23,768 bases of DNA from a virus, in IMG/VR virus record IMGVR_UViG_3300030090_006193, positions 1 through 23,768 of that record; one strand, written 5' to 3'. Under the pieces are notes generated by a model, which was not told where the DNA came from, did no database searches, and worked only from the letters and a program-made list of their open reading frames with translations. Positions 7,246-14,176 of this stretch are shown here, in pieces. The translations under genes and the position numbers were made by a program. Every line of letters begins with the position of its first letter. Position 1 is the stretch's first letter.

Positions 7246-7749
7246 ATGTCGCAAGACGATAGTAACAAATGGTCCCAGCCAGCAACACCGCCACCACCTC
7301 TTTTTACTGGGAAAAAAGAAAGAGATCTTATTAAACAGGTAAACGATGAGCTTATTGAGCGTGTCATTGGCCAGCAAATTTTATATTATGCATTAGACGT
7401 GTTTAATACCAAATATCACCCAATTTATGGCGAGGCTATTAATAAAACTTTTTTACCACCCGTCAAAATTCATGCATTGGTTGAAATGGATCAAGGGCTG
7501 TCAACCGTATACAGCGAAAACATAGGTCTTGATAAAGAATTTTCAATTGTTGTGCATTTTCATAAAAGGCGCCTAACCGAAGATCAGGATTTATTTGTCC
7601 GAGAAGGTGACTTTGTGGCTTTTGGAGATAGTTATTATGAAATAGTAACTTTAGAGGAACCTACAATGATTTTTGGACAACCAGACCACATGATGGAAAT
7701 ATCTGCAACTTGCAAGAGAGCTAGAGAGGGTTTGTTTGATGCCTCTTAA
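7246..7749 (+). CDS. Neck protein (T4 gp14-like)
   Basis: A 167-residue protein, shorter than T4 gp14 (256). After a disordered Pro-rich start (residues 1-20), the core reads QQILYYALDVFNTKYHPIYGEAIN, then a KTFLPPVKIHALVEM strand. A VREGDFVAFGDSYYEIV segment follows that resembles the EGDLIYF ... FEI motif of T4 gp14. It is expected to bind the gp13 ring and form the tail-docking surface of the head. The ribosome binding site is TGGAGG at 7231-7236. Its end overlaps the next gene by 11 bases, suggesting coupled translation. The assignment rests on the short motif and the position between gp13-like and gp15-like genes. Confidence 0.6.
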   Translation: MSQDDSNKWSQPATPPPPLFTGKKERDLIKQVNDELIERVIGQQILYYALDVFNTKYHPIYGEAINKTFLPPVKIHALVEMDQGLSTVYSENIGLDKEFSIVVHFHKRRLTEDQDLFVREGDFVAFGDSYYEIVTLEEPTMIFGQPDHMMEISATCKRAREGLFDAS

Positions 7750-8572
7750 AGAAATAGAATTGATGCCTTCAACAATTGAGACTATTGATACTGCTATGTA
7801 TGAATATCTTAATGACCGTTTAAACCTTTTTGCCTCTACAAACAAAGGTTGGAAAAAAACACCTATCATATGGGTTTCGGCCGAACGCTCGTTTCAAATT
7901 AAAAACGATAAAGACATAAGAGACTCAAAAGGCACATTAAAATTGCCATTGATCACCATTGGTAGAACAGGCATAGAAAAAAGCTTATCTAGAAAGGGTG
8001 GCTTATACGCTAATATACCACCTGGGTATGATGCCAAGGGTGGGTCAATTACTATTGGAAGAAGAATAGGCCAAAAGGTCACAAAGAAATTTGCAAATGC
8101 GCAAGCAAAAAGAAAAAGAGGACAACTTAACTTCCCCAGGAAAAATGATAAGGTTGTCTATGAAACGGTTAGCATACCCATGCCGGTATATCTCGATATT
8201 TCTTATGAAATTACTATTGAAACCGAATACCAACAGCAAATGAATGAGCTATTCACTCCGTTTGTTACTAAAACTGGAGGAATCAACTATTTTACTCTTA
8301 AAAAAGATGGCCATTTGTACGAGGCATTTATAGATGAAATGTTTTCATTTGATGATAATGTAACCTCGCTTGATGAAGATGCAAGATCTTACAAAGTCAC
8401 GATTCCAATAAAAGTATTAGGGTATATTTACAGCGCTGACAAAAATGAAGAAAGACCAAAGATTGTAGTTCGCGAAAATGCTGTAGAATTTCGCATTACG
8501 AGAGAAAGGGTAATAGTCGGAGACGAACACGATTTAGCCGATACAGCCTTGGACGCTTTTTATAGAGAGTAA
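7739..8572 (+). CDS. Tail completion / sheath stabiliser protein (T4 gp15-like)
   Basis: 277 residues, close to T4 gp15 (272). The expected role is a ring capping the finished tail, which fixes the sheath and joins the head. Matching elements are an N-terminal AMYEYLNDRLNLF helix followed by KTPIIWVSAERSF, compared with RVPITYASKEHF in T4. Then come VYLDISYEITIETEYQQQMNELFTPF, compared with MIYELSIFTRYEDDMFQIVEQILPYF, and an IKVLGYIYS strand. The start is the ATG at 7739, with GAGAGGG just upstream inside the gp14-like gene. An in-frame TTG lies three bases earlier, and a second ATG at 7763 would lose eight residues and has a poorer ribosome binding site. The final ~35 residues (RENAVEFRITRERVI) look like an extended arm. 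Confidence 0.65.
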   Translation: MPLKEIELMPSTIETIDTAMYEYLNDRLNLFASTNKGWKKTPIIWVSAERSFQIKNDKDIRDSKGTLKLPLITIGRTGIEKSLSRKGGLYANIPPGYDAKGGSITIGRRIGQKVTKKFANAQAKRKRGQLNFPRKNDKVVYETVSIPMPVYLDISYEITIETEYQQQMNELFTPFVTKTGGINYFTLKKDGHLYEAFIDEMFSFDDNVTSLDEDARSYKVTIPIKVLGYIYSADKNEERPKIVVRENAVEFRITRERVIVGDEHDLADTALDAFYRE

Positions 8573-8605
8573 CGCAGTTAATTTTGGATTTTTGGTTTTT
8601 GTTGA

Positions 8606-8613
8606 ACTATTTA
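8606..8613 (+). promoter_or_regulatory. Recurrent ACTATTTA motif upstream of the tail sheath gene
   Basis: Exact ACTATTTA in the 113-base gap before the sheath gene, 72 bases ahead of its ATG. The rest of the gap is AT-rich, with AAGGAG at 8670-8675 and no convincing ORF or hairpin. Confidence 0.4.
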
Positions 8614-8685
8614 CTAACGAATAAATATTATGGCTTTATGCTCGTAAAGTGAATAATTTAAATTAGACTAAGGAGAACGTTTATA

Positions 8686-11600
8686 ATGTCATCTAAAAAA
8701 TTCCGTTTTGTTTCGCCGGGAGTATTCCTTAACGAGATCGACAACTCAGCACTTCCAACACAAGCAAACGCACAAGGACCAGTTATTATTGGTAGATTTG
8801 AGAAAGGTCCAGGCATGCGCCCTGTTATCGTGGATTCGTTGTCAGAATTGGTTGAGACTTTTGGATACCCAATTGCTGGCCGCCAAGGAGGCGATGTTTG
8901 GCGTGATGGAAACCGAATCGGACCAACATATGCTGCTTTTGCCGCAGAGGCTTGGTTGAAGGCCGGTGTCGGACCTGCAACAATCGTCCGACTTATGGGC
9001 GTTGAGCACCCCGATAAAACCGCTGCTGGTCGCGCCGGGTGGGACACAGATTTGACGATTACAGCGATTCAAGGAACAAACGGTGGCGCCTATGGACTAT
9101 TTATTTGGGACTCGGGCTCTCAAGGTGCCGGTGTCGCCAATCCAACTGGCTCACACCCATTAGCAGCACCCCTTACCGGTGCTTTGGCAGCAGTTTGGTA
9201 TTTGACAACTGGTTCTATTGAGCTTGTTGGTCGCCCACGCGGCGATGTTGACGGCGAGGGATCATATTCCGGTACCGGTGTCACTCATACTAGTGTAGGT
9301 ACCTTCAGTTCTGGAACATGTGCTCTTTTCGAATCGGTTGGAGCTTCGCAAGAGTTCCGCGCAATCATTCGCGACGGTCAGAGCACTGTTGTAAAGGATA
9401 CCACGTTCAACTTCGACCGGTCGTCTGATCTTTATATTCGTAAAAAGTTTAACACAAACCCCCAGATGACAAACGGTACAATTACCCAGACTCAAAATAA
9501 AGAAACTTACTGGCTTGGTGAAACCTATGAAAGACACTTGGCTACATATGTCTCTGGTTCTGGAACATCTAAAAACCATGGTGCGATTCTTGGTATTATG
9601 AGTGGTAGCTCCACTGTTCTACATAAGAGTGATATGCGTATGGCATTTAGAGATGCTGAAACCGGTTGGTTCTTCTCGCAAGATATTACAACAAACAGTG
9701 GTTCCTTCCAACCGCAAGATCAGCAAAAATTATTCAAGCTTGTGGGTCTAAATTATGGAGAATGGATTCAAAACAACCTTAAAGTTTCTATTGAGGATAT
9801 TACATACTCTAAGAACTCGCAGACTGATTACGGTACATTCTCGGTTGTTTTGAGAAGACAAGATGACCATGATGGCGCTACACAGATTGTTGAAAGATAC
9901 ACCTCGTTAAGCTTAGATCCCAATTCAGCTAATTATATTGCAAGAAGAATTGGTAATGCTTACCAAGAGTGGAACGCAACCGAACTTAGGTATATCTACC
10001 ATGGTGAATATGAAAACCTTTCGCGCTACATACGTGTTGAAATGGATGAAGATGTTCACGCTGGTATCACCGATGCAGAATATCTACCATTTGGCTTCTT
10101 TGGGCCATTAAGAGAGGTTGGATTCTCAGTGTTTAGTGGTTCTAGATCTGTTCATAAGTTTGGAGCTACGACCCTTGACGAAACTTCGCTAACAGATGCA
10201 TCTCACAATCCAAAAGTTTATGCTCGCGGAAACGATGATATCCCCCGTTCTTTGGCAGATCCTAACCAAGCTGGCGCAGGTAGTGTTACATTTGGTATCC
10301 CTGGAATTTCCGGCAAGGATGTGTTTATTAATGTTGGCCATGGAGGTGCCGGAGGAGCAGTCGCCCATAAATCCGGCTCTTGCCCATTCACAGGATCGGT
10401 TATTTTCCCAACAATCGCGTTGAGAGCAACTGCTTCCACAACTGATGAATATTTTGGATACGATTCCACCCGAGCCGGCGCTACAGTAACAATCTTCGAT
10501 GAAAGCAATATTGACGTGCTTCGCGCCAAGCCAGCAGGCGAAACTCAAAACCCAACATCTGCAGGAGCAGTTGCCGGCGGAGGTGTTGAAATTTCTTGCT
10601 TCTTCACCTTAGATGATGTTCGCGTCTCAGGAAGCGGCCAAGGATATTACACATCTGGTTCTAGACAGGTTAACTCTAATGATGATACTGCCAAGTCTGT
10701 TGATTTGCACTCTGCAACCGCTATGAGTGGTACATACAAGCAGGTTCTTGACAAGGGCTTCGATAGGTTCACTGCTCCATTCTATGGAGGTTACGATGGC
10801 CTTAATATTAGAGAATCTGAGCCGTTTAGAAACTCGCAGTTTGATTCTTCAGAAAGCAGACTGGACCAGTATGCATTCCACACTATGGAAAGAGCAATCC
10901 AAGCTGTTGCAGATCCTGAAGTAGTTGAGTGTAACTTGATGGTCATGCCTGGAATTACAAACGAAACAATTACTGGTAAATTGATTAGTGCCTGTGAGGA
11001 TCGTGCTGATGCATTGGCAATTATTGACCTCAAGGGCGCCTATAAGCCATTCACTGAAAGCACCGAATCCGATGCTGCAAGAATTGGCAATGTCACTACA
11101 ACAATCAGTAATCTTAATAACAGACAACTTAGCACCAGCTACGGTTGTGCATACTACCCTTGGGTTCAGATGCGCGATAGTAACAGCAGTAGATTACTAT
11201 ATATTCCGCCCTCTATTGTTGCACTAGGAACCTTTGCTAGCTCTGAAAACAAGAGTGCGGTTTGGTTCGCCCCTGCGGGCTTCCAACGCGGTGGATTAGG
11301 AGGCGGCGCCGCAGGCGTAGCAATTACTGGGGTTCGCGAAAGATTGACTTCTAAGCAAAGAGATCAGCTATATGAAGCTAATGTCAACCCAATTGCATCT
11401 TTCCCATCAGAAGGAATTGTGGTGTTCGGTCAAAAGACCCTTCAGCTCACCCCGTCTGCCTTGGATAGAATTAATGTTCGCCGTCTGATGATTTTCATTA
11501 AGAAAGAAATCTCTGTCATTGCAAACGAAATCTTATTCGACCAAAATGTGTCGGCTACGTGGACTCGTTTCAAGAGCAAGGCAGTGCCTTTCTTAGAGGA

Positions 11601-11781
11601 AGTCAAGGCTGGATTGGGGCTAACAGACTTCAAGGTTATACTTGATACTACAACTACAACCCCAGATCTTGTAGACCGAAATATTATGTATGCTAAAATA
11701 TTCTTGAAGCCGGCTCGTGCAATTGAGTTTATTGCAATCGACTTTATGATTACTAATACCGGTGCTGCATTTGACGATTAA
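8686..11781 (+). CDS. Contractile tail sheath protein (T4 gp18-like), enlarged
   Basis: A 1031-residue protein forming the contractile outer tube of the tail. The N-terminus is typical of sheath proteins: FVSPGVFLNEIDNSALPTQ, then GPVIIGRFEKGPG, then SELVETFGYP, then AFAAEAWLKAGVGPATIVRL. The C-terminal core is also clear: INVRRLMIFIKKEISVIANE, FDQNVSATWTRFKSKAVPFLEEVKAGLGL, then ARAIEFIAIDFMIT. An upstream block has VMPGITNETITGKLISACEDRADALAIID and PPSIVALGTFASSENKSAVWFAPAG. T4 gp18 has 659 residues. The ~370 extra lie in the middle and are Gly/Ser/Thr-rich beta segments that probably decorate the outside of the sheath. AAGGAG at 8670-8675 sets the start. As expected for an abundant protein, codon choice is close to that of the capsid gene. 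Confidence 0.96.
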   Translation: MSSKKFRFVSPGVFLNEIDNSALPTQANAQGPVIIGRFEKGPGMRPVIVDSLSELVETFGYPIAGRQGGDVWRDGNRIGPTYAAFAAEAWLKAGVGPATIVRLMGVEHPDKTAAGRAGWDTDLTITAIQGTNGGAYGLFIWDSGSQGAGVANPTGSHPLAAPLTGALAAVWYLTTGSIELVGRPRGDVDGEGSYSGTGVTHTSVGTFSSGTCALFESVGASQEFRAIIRDGQSTVVKDTTFNFDRSSDLYIRKKFNTNPQMTNGTITQTQNKETYWLGETYERHLATYVSGSGTSKNHGAILGIMSGSSTVLHKSDMRMAFRDAETGWFFSQDITTNSGSFQPQDQQKLFKLVGLNYGEWIQNNLKVSIEDITYSKNSQTDYGTFSVVLRRQDDHDGATQIVERYTSLSLDPNSANYIARRIGNAYQEWNATELRYIYHGEYENLSRYIRVEMDEDVHAGITDAEYLPFGFFGPLREVGFSVFSGSRSVHKFGATTLDETSLTDASHNPKVYARGNDDIPRSLADPNQAGAGSVTFGIPGISGKDVFINVGHGGAGGAVAHKSGSCPFTGSVIFPTIALRATASTTDEYFGYDSTRAGATVTIFDESNIDVLRAKPAGETQNPTSAGAVAGGGVEISCFFTLDDVRVSGSGQGYYTSGSRQVNSNDDTAKSVDLHSATAMSGTYKQVLDKGFDRFTAPFYGGYDGLNIRESEPFRNSQFDSSESRLDQYAFHTMERAIQAVADPEVVECNLMVMPGITNETITGKLISACEDRADALAIIDLKGAYKPFTESTESDAARIGNVTTTISNLNNRQLSTSYGCAYYPWVQMRDSNSSRLLYIPPSIVALGTFASSENKSAVWFAPAGFQRGGLGGGAAGVAITGVRERLTSKQRDQLYEANVNPIASFPSEGIVVFGQKTLQLTPSALDRINVRRLMIFIKKEISVIANEILFDQNVSATWTRFKSKAVPFLEEVKAGLGLTDFKVILDTTTTTPDLVDRNIMYAKIFLKPARAIEFIAIDFMITNTGAAFDD

Positions 11782-11806
11782 TATTTAGGATAAAACTAAA
11801 ATATAC

Positions 11807-11814
11807 ACTATTTA
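11807..11814 (+). promoter_or_regulatory. Recurrent ACTATTTA motif upstream of the tail tube gene
   Basis: Exact ACTATTTA in the 80-base gap, 47 bases before the ATG. A small hairpin, GAACG (11830-11834) with CGTTC (11839-11843), lies between it and AGGAG at 11847-11851. Confidence 0.4.
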
Positions 11815-11861
11815 AGTTATAAGCAAGAAGAACGCTAACGTTCATAAGGAGAACAATTAAC

Positions 11862-12485
11862 ATGGCAGACAGCGCAACATCCTTCTGGGGATCCCCTTCG
11901 GTAGAACCAAAAAGGTCATATAGATTTATTGTAGAGGTGCCTGGATTAGATAACGCAGCTTGGTACGCCTCCAAGGTAGGAAAGCCAGGATTTTCGGTTG
12001 GTGAGTCAGAACACACTTTTTTAAATCACAAATTTTACTACCCCGGTAGAGTAGAGTGGGAAGAGGTTAGCATGACACTTGTTGATCCAATTACGCCTGA
12101 TGCTACTGATCAACTTATGAGCATGCTTGGGGTCACCACAAAAAATGGTGGCGGAGCTAGCCTTACTGGCGAAATGGGATATCGTTATCCCGATACATAC
12201 GATGCTGCAGCAGGCACTACTATTACAAAGCTCGCCGCAACGACAGCATTGGGTGAGGTTGTTATCAAGCAGATTTCGGGAGATACAACCACAGCACCTT
12301 ATACCTCGACAACAATTGTTGAGCAGTGGGTGCTTAAGAGAGCCTGGGTTAAGAGTGTTGATTTTGGAGAACTTGATTATACTTCTGATGATTTGATTAA
12401 CATCGAGCTTACAATAAGGTATGATTGGGCAGTGATTAACGCTGATGACTCCGAGGTTGGCCAAGCTCTCGTTACATCGGCATAA
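11862..12485 (+). CDS. Tail tube protein (T4 gp19-like)
   Basis: A 207-residue protein, somewhat longer than T4 gp19 (163). It polymerises into the rigid inner tube through which DNA passes. The family pattern is clear: SYRFIVEVPGLDNAAWYASKVGKPGFSVGESEHTFLNHKFYYPGRVEWEEVSMTLVDP (written here in family order), then DATDQLMSML. Later come EQWVLKRAWVKSVDFGELDYTSDDLINIELTIRYDWA, the usual closing strands. Immediately following the sheath gene is the classical position. AAGGAG at 11846-11851 precedes the ATG. The insertion relative to T4 is probably the GGGASLTGEMGYRYPDTYDAAAG region, with a further TTTAPYTSTT loop. Confidence 0.94.
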   Translation: MADSATSFWGSPSVEPKRSYRFIVEVPGLDNAAWYASKVGKPGFSVGESEHTFLNHKFYYPGRVEWEEVSMTLVDPITPDATDQLMSMLGVTTKNGGGASLTGEMGYRYPDTYDAAAGTTITKLAATTALGEVVIKQISGDTTTAPYTSTTIVEQWVLKRAWVKSVDFGELDYTSDDLINIELTIRYDWAVINADDSEVGQALVTSA

Positions 12486-12507
12486 TAACCGAATACAGTG
12501 CTTAGTC

Positions 12508-12515
12508 ACTATAAA
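12508..12515 (+). promoter_or_regulatory. Variant of the recurrent motif (ACTATAAA)
   Basis: ACTATAAA, followed by ATATAATTAATATAA, in the 58-base gap before the gp26-like gene. It is intermediate between ACTATTTA and the T4 late element TATAAATA. Low confidence as a promoter. Confidence 0.25.
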
Positions 12516-12543
12516 ATATAATTAATATAAACAAGAGGTAAAA

Positions 12544-13416
12544 ATGGCAAGAAATAATTCGTCTCGTTCGGGAGGTAATTCTAGACCCGAACCGGCCGAT
12601 GCTCCTGCTTCTTCAGTCGCTCAAGTAGAGGATACTCCTCCCGTTGGTAGTTTAAATTTTGTTACCCCAACAGAATTTGTCGAGTTACCAACAAAAGGTA
12701 GGTTTTATCCTGAAGGGCACCCTTTGAAGGATCAGGAAGTTGTTGAGATTAAATTTATGACAGCGAAAGAGGAGGATATGTTAACCTCCCCAGCGCTTCT
12801 AAAAAAGGGACTAGCTATTGATCGGGTTTTACAAAACCTTTTTGTCGATAAGCGGATTAAAATAGCAGATCTATATTTAGGAGACAAGAACGCCATAACA
12901 CTGGCATCTAGAATCAGTGGATATGGACCAGAATATAACGCAAAGGTTCAATGCCCTGCTTGTGGCCAATCGGTTCGACATAGCTTTGACCTAAGTCTAT
13001 ATGAGTTTAAGCCAGAGCCAGATTATGAAGCTCTTGGCGTTGTTTTAAATGACGATGGCACGCTTGAATTTACATTACCCAGGTCTAAGGTAAAAGTAAA
13101 GTGTAGATTAATGACATCACGCGATGAACGATATCTACTTGAAAGTGGCCAAAAAAGAAAAAAGCACGGCTTAGGTGAGGCCGGCTTAACAGACATGATG
13201 AAAAGAGCCATTAGCGCAGTTAATGGTAAATCCGACCAGAGCGTCATCAATAATTTCGTGGAAAATATGCCTGCCTTTGATTCCCGATATTTTAGACGTG
13301 TTTATCAACAGTGTACTCCAAATGTTCAAAACGAACAGGATTTTGAGTGCCGTAGTTGCGGTCATGAGCAGGAAATGGAGGTGCCCTATGGGGTAGAATT
13401 TTTTTGGCCTGAGTGA
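12544..13416 (+). CDS. Baseplate hub / tail-assembly-chaperone-type protein (T4 gp26-like) with a Cys4 zinc site
   Basis: 290 residues. After a disordered Ser/Pro-rich start (1-35), the core reads FVELPTKGRFYPEGHPL, EIKFMTAKEEDMLTSPALLKKG, DLYLGDKNAITLASRISGYG. I recognise these as motifs of the gp26 family annotated as baseplate hub subunits in T4-like phages. CPAC at 137-140 and CRSC at 269-272 form a likely zinc-binding Cys4 site. It lies between tube and tape measure genes, where most tailed phages encode tail-assembly chaperones that wrap the tape measure. A role as chaperone rather than virion part is therefore possible. The last codons cross a run of seven T (13399-13405), a potential frameshift site into the next ORF. 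AGAGGT supports the start. Confidence 0.65.
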   Translation: MARNNSSRSGGNSRPEPADAPASSVAQVEDTPPVGSLNFVTPTEFVELPTKGRFYPEGHPLKDQEVVEIKFMTAKEEDMLTSPALLKKGLAIDRVLQNLFVDKRIKIADLYLGDKNAITLASRISGYGPEYNAKVQCPACGQSVRHSFDLSLYEFKPEPDYEALGVVLNDDGTLEFTLPRSKVKVKCRLMTSRDERYLLESGQKRKKHGLGEAGLTDMMKRAISAVNGKSDQSVINNFVENMPAFDSRYFRRVYQQCTPNVQNEQDFECRSCGHEQEMEVPYGVEFFWPE

Positions 13417-13423
13417 TAAATAT

Positions 13424-13609
13424 ATGAAAGATGTTTATGAATCATTTTTCTTTTTAAAACATCAAGGAGGCTGGAGCTTCATAGAAGCTTATAATCTACC
13501 CATACAATTGCGTTCATGGTTTGTCAAAAGATTGTTGAAATATATGGAAGACGAAAATGAAGCAATTAAAAAGGCACGAAATAAGTCGAGAACAAAAAAG
13601 AATTTCTAA
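13424..13609 (+). CDS. Small tail-assembly-chaperone-position ORF, possibly translated as a frameshift extension
   Basis: 61 residues, aromatic and basic: an FFFLKHQGGWSFIEAYNLP core, then a WFVKRLLKYMEDENEAI helix and a Lys/Arg-rich tail. It starts 7 bases after the gp26-like stop, with only a weak GAG upstream, so independent initiation would be poor. Its frame is open back to 13397, overlapping the end of the gp26-like gene. A +1 (or -2) shift on the T7 run there would join the two. Size, position before the tape measure and aromatic Trp/Tyr content fit the short C-terminal extension of tail chaperones (the GT type). It could also simply be a coupled small gene. It is followed by a clear terminator. 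Confidence 0.6.
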   Translation: MKDVYESFFFLKHQGGWSFIEAYNLPIQLRSWFVKRLLKYMEDENEAIKKARNKSRTKKNF

Positions 13610-13611
13610 TT

Positions 13612-13644
13612 AAATAAGCCGGATAATATTCGGCTTATTTTTTT
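13612..13644 (+). terminator. Intrinsic terminator after the chaperone-position ORFs
   Basis: AAATAAGCCG (13612-13621) pairs perfectly with CGGCTTATTT (13631-13640) over a 9-base loop, and the T run continues to 13644. It is placed directly after the 61-codon ORF. Confidence 0.85.
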
Positions 13645-13653
13645 ATATTTGCT

Positions 13654-13663
13654 ACCTATTTAT
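13654..13663 (+). promoter_or_regulatory. Variant of the recurrent motif (ACCTATTTAT)
   Basis: ACCTATTTAT, one base off ACTATTTA, lies 10 bases after the terminator and immediately before the GGAG of the GTG-started gene. A restart of transcription is needed here, which favours a promoter. Confidence 0.35.
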
Positions 13664-13678
13664 ATACGGAGAATTATC

Positions 13679-14152
13679 GTGGGCAAAGCACCTAAAATAC
13701 CATCCAATGAGCGTGAAGATGTAAAGTTTACTAATTTTATCAATCAAGCCAGTTCTGTTGCAGCTAATTGGAATAGAAAGGATAAGAAGCACAAGGAAGA
13801 TCACAAAGACATGGAAAAACAAAATTTAGACGAGGACATAGTTCCAATAGTTATTGATTTATCAGCGGCCAAAAATGGCCAAGTAAATGAAAGTTTTTTA
13901 CGTCAATTTGGTGATTCTATCAAATTGCTTATGAGAGCTATGTTTGGCACTGGCAGAGTGTCAGCATCGATTAGAGGTTCACAGAGTGAAATTGAAGCCT
14001 TTAAAAATACACTAGCCAGCGAAAGAAACTATATTAAAGCTTATCAAAGATACGGCTTGGACGATCCTAGAACATTTAGAAACAAAGGAAAGTTAAAATC
14101 AACCATATCTAAGTTTGAAAGAGAGACGGGCATTAAATGGCCTTTTAAATAA
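13679..14152 (+). CDS. Conserved hypothetical protein upstream of the tape measure (GTG start)
   Basis: 157 residues from the GTG at 13679, which has GGAG at 13668-13671 with a 7-base spacer. An in-frame TTG 30 bases upstream has no such site and would overlap the promoter-like motif. The first ~50 residues are charged and probably disordered (NRKDKKHKEDHKDMEKQ). The rest contains SFLRQFGDSIKLLMRAMFGTG, SASIRGSQSEIEAFKNTLASE, YIKAYQRYGLDDPRTFRNKGKL and a final FERETGIKWPFK. From memory, this order is conserved in uncultured marine T4-like phages next to the tape measure. I do not recognise a biochemical function. Because of its position, a baseplate or tail-assembly role is the natural guess. 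Confidence 0.7.
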   Translation: MGKAPKIPSNEREDVKFTNFINQASSVAANWNRKDKKHKEDHKDMEKQNLDEDIVPIVIDLSAAKNGQVNESFLRQFGDSIKLLMRAMFGTGRVSASIRGSQSEIEAFKNTLASERNYIKAYQRYGLDDPRTFRNKGKLKSTISKFERETGIKWPFK

Positions 14153-14176
14153 GTCAGAACGAGGAAAGATTTATAA

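Noticed and set aside
8573-8685. Possible small gene in the 113-base gap before the sheath gene
   Set aside because: The only ATG there opens a frame of five codons. The gap holds just the motif and the ribosome binding site.
9096-9103. A further exact ACTATTTA inside the sheath gene
   Set aside because: It encodes Gly-Leu-Phe-Ile in a conserved frame and no start follows, so it is taken as chance.
12021-12509. A 162-codon open frame on the - strand across the tail tube gene
   Set aside because: Cys/Ser/Asn-rich shadow of the tube gene with no start signal or family resemblance.
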